Source of the DNA: an uncultured Lachnospiraceae bacterium
Lineage (GTDB): Bacteria; Bacillota; Clostridia; Lachnospirales; Lachnospiraceae
DNA length: 17,436 nucleotides
Direction: 5' to 3'
NCBI GenBank assembly: GCA_910579325.1
Contig: CAJTTU010000074.1
Location: 1 to 17,436 of the forward strand
The position numbers and the translations under genes are program-made. Below the pieces are notes generated by a model. That model had not been told where the DNA came from, searched no databases, and saw only the letters and a list, made by a program, of their open reading frames with translations. Below, in pieces: positions 13,542 through 17,436 of the stretch (positions within the stretch are counted from its first letter, which is position 1; each line of letters starts with the position of its first letter).

Positions 13542-13569
13542 AGTATAACACAGGTATTTATTCGTTAAA
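13542..13569 (-). promoter_or_regulatory. Possible promoter of the HEPN-like gene
   Basis: On the minus strand TATACT (13547-13542) is a good -10 box, with TTTAAC (13569-13564) 16 bases upstream as a poor -35. It would start transcription near 13535, about 35 bases before the ATG at 13500. It overlaps the end of the preceding gene region. Confidence 0.35.
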
Positions 13570-13574
13570 ATGAT

Positions 13575-14015
13575 TTATTTTATCTCCTCCACGCCAAGCA
13601 GGTTGTCTGTCAGCGCCGCTTTGGTTAAGAGCGGGTTCTGCCCGGAAGGGATACTGTCTGAAGTTTTGAAATAAAGCCGGTAGGAAATGCCGGAACGGAT
13701 ATTATAATCTTTCCCGATTCGTAGCAGATGCTCAGTGCCATCCTGCTCGGTAAGCACAATGTCATGGCTGTTCCTGAAAAGCCGCAGCCGGACATCCGTG
13801 CAGGTGCCCTCCAGCACAAAGTAGGTCTTTCTTTTGATCTGAAGACCAAGCAGGATGGCTTTTACGGCAGAACCGGCGGACAGCAGGATACTGAGGATGA
13901 AAAAAGAAGTGTCCCCTTCATGGAGAAAGAAAACGAGTCCGGTAAAAAAGCAGCCGGTCCCGACAAGAAAAGTCAGGATCAGCCGCCGGAGTAACGGTTT
14001 TGGTATTGGTTCCAT
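13575..14015 (-). CDS. Small membrane protein, two helices and cytoplasmic domain
   Basis: A 146-residue protein. Basic N-terminus (KPLLRR), then hydrophobic segments at about 11-31 and 36-58, then a soluble, probably beta-rich domain (TYFVLEGTCTDVRLRLFR, YNIRSGISYRLYFKTSD). Both termini should be cytoplasmic by the positive-inside rule. No family is recognised. AAAGGAG precedes the ATG at seven bases. It begins 11 bases after the preceding gene and is therefore in its operon. It lies next to the HEPN-like protein, but the intervening promoter suggests they need not be a pair. Confidence 0.75.
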   Translation of the reverse strand: MEPIPKPLLRRLILTFLVGTGCFFTGLVFFLHEGDTSFFILSILLSAGSAVKAILLGLQIKRKTYFVLEGTCTDVRLRLFRNSHDIVLTEQDGTEHLLRIGKDYNIRSGISYRLYFKTSDSIPSGQNPLLTKAALTDNLLGVEEIK

Positions 14016-14026
14016 TATAGTCTCCT

Positions 14027-14704
14027 TTATAAAATCTGAAATGTGATCTGCTGCTTGAAGTACAGGTTGGCAACAGCGGTAAGCACGGGAAACCTTGTCT
14101 CGGAAACGCGGCAGTCGGTCACAATGCTGTCGCAGTCGGTGGTTTCGTCATGGTACAGGCATTCCATCAGCTCATCATTATTCTTCAGACGGTGCTTTCC
14201 GTTTTCTGTGCAGCCGATCAGTTCGGCGGTAGACAGCATCTGGTGCCGCAGCAGTGCCATGACCTGCTTTTCCATTGGATCAAGCCTTTCAGAGTGAAAG
14301 ACTGTCAGTGCTTTCCGGAAAGGGAATTTCCGTCCCAACAGGAGTTTGAAAAAGGAAACGGTCTTAACCAGTATGCTGTTCGGGGCGGGCTGCAGGTAAA
14401 GGTGTCCGAGTAAATCGTACAGGGCATCCACGCCGGTACAGTCTTTCCCGGAAGCTACCAGCCTGCGCATGATAAGACGGTTCAGGTAATGGTCGAAATC
14501 CAGTTCTCCGAGGATGTGCAGTTCCCTTTCCTTTTTGTAAAATTCCGCCCTCAGCTCCTGATAGGTCAGTATCCGGAAGGCAAGGCTGGACCAGAGAAGC
14601 AGTTCGTGGGCATCCAGCGCACAGTCCCGTCCGCCAACAGTAACCAGTGGCAGTCCCTTTTCAGTCAGTCGATAAGTTCCTATAGCAGTGTATAGTGTCA
14701 GCAT
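14027..14704 (-). CDS. Hypothetical protein, possible winged-helix
   Basis: A 225-residue soluble protein that I do not recognise. Two segments have the look of winged-helix units: LLLWSSLAFRILTYQELRAEF followed by DHYLNRLIMRRLVASG (residues about 35-87), and EKQVMALLRHQMLSTAELIGCTENG (about 144-168). Such proteins often bind DNA, but no recognition helix can be proven. AAGGAGG precedes the ATG at seven bases. It lies directly after the sigma-like gene (19 bases) and before a membrane protein, so it may regulate or be regulated with the sigma factor. This is by position only. Confidence 0.72.
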   Translation of the reverse strand: MLTLYTAIGTYRLTEKGLPLVTVGGRDCALDAHELLLWSSLAFRILTYQELRAEFYKKERELHILGELDFDHYLNRLIMRRLVASGKDCTGVDALYDLLGHLYLQPAPNSILVKTVSFFKLLLGRKFPFRKALTVFHSERLDPMEKQVMALLRHQMLSTAELIGCTENGKHRLKNNDELMECLYHDETTDCDSIVTDCRVSETRFPVLTAVANLYFKQQITFQIL

Positions 14705-14723
14705 ATGGTATCCTCCTTTTTCA

Positions 14724-15281
14724 TCAGGCTGTCAGTTTTTCTTCCCGCAGCATTTTAGCTGCCTTTGAGATCCATGCGGCCACATGGTTTGGCGGGGCGC
14801 CGTAGCGGGCGGCAATCTCCACGCCGGTATGTCCCCTGCACTTGAGCGCCAGCGCCTCGACACCCTTCCTAGTGATGCCGGAGCAGCGCTTTTTAGCTTC
14901 ATCAAGGAAGATAAAAATATCCGTATCTGACAGCGCATGGTAATTCTCGTCGGGAAAGGTTTCTGCGAAGGTCAGTTCTGATCCGGCTGCCTGTGGCGCA
15001 TCCATGTATTCCAGCGGTTTTTGCGTCTTTGCGGTTTTCCTGCAGTGGGAGAGCAGGCGGTTTTTAATGACAATGCCTGCAAAGGTGGGAAAGGCAGCGC
15101 CGCCGTCTTCCCGGTATTTCTGGGCGGCATGGCAGAGCGCTTCACAGCCGATCTGATAAAGGTCATCAAACCCAAGTCCCTGTACGCTTTCGTTTATGGA
15201 AACCGTTCCCAGTACGGCGCCCCGTACAAGGTAGAGGTGCTTTTCCACCAGTTCCCGCTCCCATATGTTCATTGCTGCCAT
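14724..15281 (-). CDS. Second small sigma-70-like factor
   Basis: A 185-residue protein. The start is the ATG at 15281, six bases after GGGAGG; an in-frame extension to 15341 would overlap the preceding gene and has no ribosome binding site. Residues about 38-82 (FDDLYQIGCEALCHAAQKY, FPTFAGIVIKNRLLSHCRK) fit region 2. A linker without region 3 follows, and residues about 130-182 fit region 4, with the helix-turn-helix at about 150-172 (HTGVEIAARYGAPPNHVAAWISKA). It is an ECF-sized factor, differing strongly in sequence from the other sigma-like gene. It follows a zinc-finger protein gene by 49 bases; an anti-sigma role for that protein is possible but not shown. Targets are unknown. Confidence 0.8.
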   Translation of the reverse strand: MAAMNIWERELVEKHLYLVRGAVLGTVSINESVQGLGFDDLYQIGCEALCHAAQKYREDGGAAFPTFAGIVIKNRLLSHCRKTAKTQKPLEYMDAPQAAGSELTFAETFPDENYHALSDTDIFIFLDEAKKRCSGITRKGVEALALKCRGHTGVEIAARYGAPPNHVAAWISKAAKMLREEKLTA

Positions 15282-15330
15282 AATAATCCTCCCTTCCCCA
15301 ATCTCTGTCTGACATGGTATTTTTATTTGT

Positions 15331-15747
15331 CTAGCAGGCAATTTTTACATGGTTGTTCTGTAATACCCTGCGGCACTCATCCTTCAGGCGGTCACAGCGG
15401 TAATCGGAAAACTGTCCGATGTGCGCCTGAGAACTGGGCAGGCAGAAAATGTCCTGCATCCAGCGGTAGGCATCTTTCCGGGAGAGGATGCCGTATTTCC
15501 AGATGGCATCAAACAGCCGGTGTGTTTCAATCCTTTTATGCCGCAGGTCCCCGTTGGCAAGCGTACCCTTGGGACGCATGCTTCCGGCATGGACACCCAC
15601 ATAGGCATCGCACTCCGGGTATCCGGCACAGACATAAAGGTATTCATCCAGTGCTTTTTCTTTATAAACATAGGATGCCTTCCGGAGCACGGCGCTTCTC
15701 CCGCAGTAGGGGCATTTCATTTTTGCCGGTGTGTTTTTCTGTTTCAT
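15331..15747 (-). CDS. Zinc-finger protein, DUF3268 type
   Basis: A 138-residue protein. Residues 12-15 are C-P-Y-C and 40-46 are C-A-G-Y-P-E-C, giving a four-cysteine zinc ribbon in which the second pair is spaced by five. The surrounding sequence (Y-V-Y-K-E-K-A, D-A-Y-V-G-V-H) fits the zinc-finger-containing domain DUF3268 (PF11672), found in phages and mobile elements. After residue 60 follow L-A-N-G-D-L-R and helices with R-K-D-A-Y-R-W-M, which also belong to that family's usual length (about 130-140 residues). The molecular role is not established; nucleic-acid binding is likely. GGGAGG precedes the ATG at eight bases. The 148 bases upstream hold weak promoter-like sequences only. Confidence 0.8.
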   Translation of the reverse strand: MKQKNTPAKMKCPYCGRSAVLRKASYVYKEKALDEYLYVCAGYPECDAYVGVHAGSMRPKGTLANGDLRHKRIETHRLFDAIWKYGILSRKDAYRWMQDIFCLPSSQAHIGQFSDYRCDRLKDECRRVLQNNHVKIAC

Positions 15748-15895
15748 GGCTGCATCCTCCCTTCATCTGGTTTTGCGTATGGATTAAGTATGTCTTTAAG
15801 TATATTGTAGAGAAAAACCGGCACTTTTCCTATAGTTTGGGCGTTGGTTTTTAAGTCATTTGCGAGTAATTACATGGGAAAGCCCCCAAATCCCA

Positions 15896-16252
15896 TTACG
15901 GGACAGGGGGTCTGTTCATCAGGTGTAATATCTGGTGGATGGGACAGTCCTTAGATGAGGCTGTGGTAAGCTCAAGCCACTTGCTGTAAAGCCGTATGAA
16001 AAAACGGCTGTCCATAACACAGGGAAAGTCCGTCCGGTCAATGGTGGTTCCCATAAAGGCTTCCGCATCCGAAAGCGGAAGCAGGACCGGGCGGCAGTCA
16101 TGCCCCGGAATAAACAGGAAGTCCCCGCATCCGGATTCTTTCTGGTAATCGCAGGTACAGGAAACGTACACGGCGTTGCGGTAGTTTCCCTCAGCCGCCT
16201 CAAAGAAGGCGGCAATGGTGGCATAGCTGACGCTTAATACAGGATCTGTCAT
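15896..16252 (-). CDS. Hypothetical protein, 118 residues
   Basis: Not recognised. It is soluble, with mixed alpha/beta composition. It has a cysteine pair in SCTCDYQKESGC (near 31-42) and a histidine in IPGHDC (near 48-53), a possible metal site, and a proline-rich C-terminus (MNRPPVP). GAGGGAGGTGG precedes the ATG, a very strong site. It follows the Flp-like gene by 31 bases, in the same operon. After its stop lies a short ATGGG/CCCAT hairpin without a T-run; it might end the unit, but this is weak. Confidence 0.7.
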   Translation of the reverse strand: MTDPVLSVSYATIAAFFEAAEGNYRNAVYVSCTCDYQKESGCGDFLFIPGHDCRPVLLPLSDAEAFMGTTIDRTDFPCVMDSRFFIRLYSKWLELTTASSKDCPIHQILHLMNRPPVP

Positions 16253-16283
16253 AAGCCACCTCCCTCAAGGCGCTGTCTTCCCG

Positions 16284-16505
16284 TCATCCGAATAATCCCT
16301 CGATTTCCCGCGTGATACGGGGAATGACGGTATCGTTGAAGATCAGCGTCAGGGCGGCTAACAGGAGTGCGCCGAGTACGACGGCGATGATGATTTTCAC
16401 GCCATCGGAAATGTAGAAGTCCCCCGCCTCGCTGCCCAGGATGTTTCTGGTGCGGACGGCGGCACATACTGCTTTGGTTTTCAGTGTCTGGATTGCTTTA
16501 CGCAT
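16284..16505 (-). CDS. Flp-pilin-like small membrane protein (DUF6133 type)
   Basis: A 73-residue protein. After a basic N-terminus (KTLKT-type repeats, residues 1-20) comes SEAGDFYISDG (25-35), then one hydrophobic segment (36-56, VKIIIAVVLGALLLAALTLIF) and a short tail. This resembles the small proteins annotated DUF6133 that accompany Tad-like secretion genes in Clostridia; Flp pilins have the same overall form, but no canonical cleavage motif is evident. The start at 16505 has AAAGGAG 11 bases upstream, and in-frame extensions would overlap another small gene. It overlaps the 34-residue ORF by eight bases. It is probably a substrate or component of a membrane assembly encoded with the T2SSF-like gene. 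Confidence 0.8.
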   Translation of the reverse strand: MRKAIQTLKTKAVCAAVRTRNILGSEAGDFYISDGVKIIIAVVLGALLLAALTLIFNDTVIPRITREIEGLFG

Positions 16506-16602
16506 AGTTCTTTTTTCTCCTTTTCGCTCTGATGATAAAGAATGTTGTGACTGCCGCTGCCGCATAGATGAGCAGGGCGGGGAGTGATACAAATTTTTTC
16601 AT
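16498..16602 (-). CDS. 34-residue single-helix membrane protein
   Basis: A small ORF: basic start (MKKF), one hydrophobic segment (about 5-24, LPALLIYAAAAVTTFFII) and a strongly basic tail (RAKRRKKNYA). GGAGG lies six bases before the ATG, and the stop overlaps the following gene's start by eight bases, implying translational coupling. Charge distribution predicts an inner-membrane helix with a cytoplasmic C-terminus. I recognise no family. Its place between the T2SSF-like gene and the pilin-like gene suggests a part of the same apparatus. Confidence 0.6.
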   Translation of the reverse strand: MKKFVSLPALLIYAAAAVTTFFIIRAKRRKKNYA

Positions 16603-16655
16603 AAGGTTCCTCCATTGTTGTGTTGGTTGGTTTTCGGGTTACGTTTAAGGGTTAT
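16599..16655 (-). other. Strong ribosome binding site with only an ATA start and an 18-residue frame
   Basis: AAAGGAGGTG (16671-16662) is a near-perfect anti-SD match. The first codon at proper spacing is ATA at 16655, opening a frame of 18 residues that ends in a TGA overlapping the ATG of the 34-residue ORF (TTATGA). ATG, GTG and TTG are absent at a useful distance (a GTG is too close). It may be a cryptic leader or a stand-by site that delivers ribosomes to the next gene; a genuine gene is uncertain. Confidence 0.3.
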
Positions 16656-16715
16656 AGGCACCACCTCCTTTCCGGGCGGATACATGGGCTTGGGTGTCCG
16701 AAGCTGCGGGTGTTC

Positions 16716-17436
16716 TTAAAAGAAGGCGCCCAGGGAGCCGACCACTTCCACGGAGAGGACCACCACATAGATTAAGAGGATGCAGAAAAGCATCATCATG
16801 GAATATTTCTGCATCTGCTTCGGGCGTTTTCCTGCCTCTTTCTTCAGGTTGTTCTGTTCAATCTGGCGCATATCGAACACCAGCATCTTAAAATACATCT
16901 GCTGGTCGTCGCCCCGCAGCGTCCCGATCAGCCCGCGTACAATGTCGGAGAGCATGGTGCTGCCCACACGGTTCTGGAAGTGGAGCAGGGCGTTTTCGTA
17001 GTTGCCCGTCCGCATATCGGCTACGGTGGTGTCCAGTTCCTGCCCCAGATGGGGTCCTGCAATACGGCGGTAGGAGGTCAGCAGTTTTAGGACGTCCCTG
17101 TCCGTGGCAAGCCCCTGCTGGATGCTGACGGCAAAGCGGGGCAGTTCCGCCTCGATAAGTTTGCGCCGCTTCTTTACAAGGTCGAAGGCTTTGTAATAGG
17201 TTGAGAACCATACCATGACGGCAAGCCCCACGATGAGCAGCCCCATGAGCGGCATGATCATAAAAAAGGGAATGCCCAGAAGCCCTGTGGCAAACGCGGT
17301 CAGGAAGGCTTTCATGGTGTAACATTCCGGCGTCAGCGGGATGCCTGCAATGTCAAGCGTCAGGGAAAGCCGGCTTCTCTTGATGGGGTCCAGCTTTAAG
17401 AGCGGGGAGAGCTTTCCGGCAATCTTTGTCAGGTAC
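16716..17436 (-). CDS. T2SSF/TadC-like inner-membrane protein, C-terminal part
   Basis: The frame is open to the window edge: 40 codons lie upstream of the first methionine at 17315, so the true start is outside the window and 239 residues are seen. The upstream part (I-K-R-S-R-L-S-L-T-L-D) is typical of the region just before the first helix of TadC-like proteins. Two adjacent hydrophobic segments (within 41-85), then a helical cytoplasmic domain with L-P-R-F-A-V-S-I-Q-Q-G and L-I-G-T-L-R-G-D-D-Q-Q-M-Y-F, then a last membrane segment near the C-terminus (V-V-V-L-S-V-E-V-V). This is the type II secretion F fold, the inner-membrane platform of Tad-like pili or transfer machines, normally paired with a CpaF/TadA ATPase expected further upstream. 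Downstream genes are the small membrane ORF and the pilin-like gene. Confidence 0.83.
   Translation of the reverse strand, partial: YLTKIAGKLSPLLKLDPIKRSRLSLTLDIAGIPLTPECYTMKAFLTAFATGLLGIPFFMIMPLMGLLIVGLAVMVWFSTYYKAFDLVKKRRKLIEAELPRFAVSIQQGLATDRDVLKLLTSYRRIAGPHLGQELDTTVADMRTGNYENALLHFQNRVGSTMLSDIVRGLIGTLRGDDQQMYFKMLVFDMRQIEQNNLKKEAGKRPKQMQKYSMMMLFCILLIYVVVLSVEVVGSLGAFF

Noticed and set aside
13501..13551. Longer start (GTG at 13551) for the HEPN-like gene
   Set aside because: The GTG is next to the likely -10 box TATACT and would lie upstream of the transcription start; no ribosome site precedes it.
15282..15341. N-terminal extension of the second sigma-like factor
   Set aside because: It would overlap the zinc-finger gene; the ATG at 15281 follows GGGAGG at six bases.
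15021..15854. Long plus-strand reading frame of 277 codons
   Set aside because: It runs antisense across two genes with good ribosome sites and an intergenic region, and its translation shows no domain; it is a composition shadow.
15867..15895. Terminator after the gene ending at 15896
   Set aside because: Only a five-base stem with a long loop and no T-run on the minus strand, so it is not reported as a feature.
17313..17315. ATG at 17315 as start of the T2SSF-like protein
   Set aside because: The frame stays open for 40 codons to the window edge with family-like sequence, and no ribosome site precedes this ATG.

Overview
The window reads as part of a large mobile element (integrative conjugative element or plasmid) of a low-to-mid GC Bacillota, most likely a gut clostridium of the Lachnospiraceae type. 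This is inferred from strong AAAGGAGG-type ribosome binding sites, sigma-A-like promoters, classic intrinsic terminators, and cargo typical of such elements: accessory NAD-dependent ligase, SSB, orphan DNA methyltransferase, small sigma factors, and Tad-like membrane proteins beside many small uncharacterised genes. No integrase, replication initiator, relaxase, tRNA, rRNA or CRISPR array is visible, so integrated versus extrachromosomal cannot be decided. Every gene I accept lies on the minus strand, so the layout is read from high to low coordinates.

Region 1 (17436-15896): the C-terminal 239 residues of a T2SSF/TadC-like inner-membrane protein (cut by the window edge), a 34-residue single-helix membrane ORF, a 73-residue Flp-pilin-like DUF6133-type protein, and an unknown 118-residue protein. 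Region 2 (15747-13069): a zinc-finger protein (DUF3268 type), a sigma-70-like factor, a possible winged-helix protein, a two-helix membrane protein, and a small protein with an R-x4-H motif resembling HEPN RNases, which seems to have its own promoter. Region 3 (13010-12306): ssb as a self-contained unit of promoter, structured leader with terminator, gene and terminator. Region 4 (12278-6462): a membrane protein, a MoxR/CobS-like AAA+ ATPase, an XRE-type regulator, a CobT-like protein with both HExxH and VWA motifs, an unknown protein and a terminator. Region 5 (6441-605): a second sigma-like factor, an unknown protein, an orphan adenine/cytosine-N methyltransferase, then seven small uncharacterised genes with tight spacing, closed by a terminator. 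Region 6 (598-1): a second copy of the ssb-type promoter and leader, a long untranslated region, and the N-terminus of ligA.

The most interesting signal is not a protein. The units starting with ssb and ligA share a promoter with an almost identical 17-base spacer, followed by a related structured RNA leader (GUGC/GCAC stem, inner hairpin, invariant 14-base block, intrinsic terminator). This looks like a two-copy attenuator or small-RNA family controlling the element's DNA-metabolism genes. In addition, several internal genes start within about 15-36 bases of a strong terminator without room for a promoter, so read-through or antitermination may be part of how the element is expressed.
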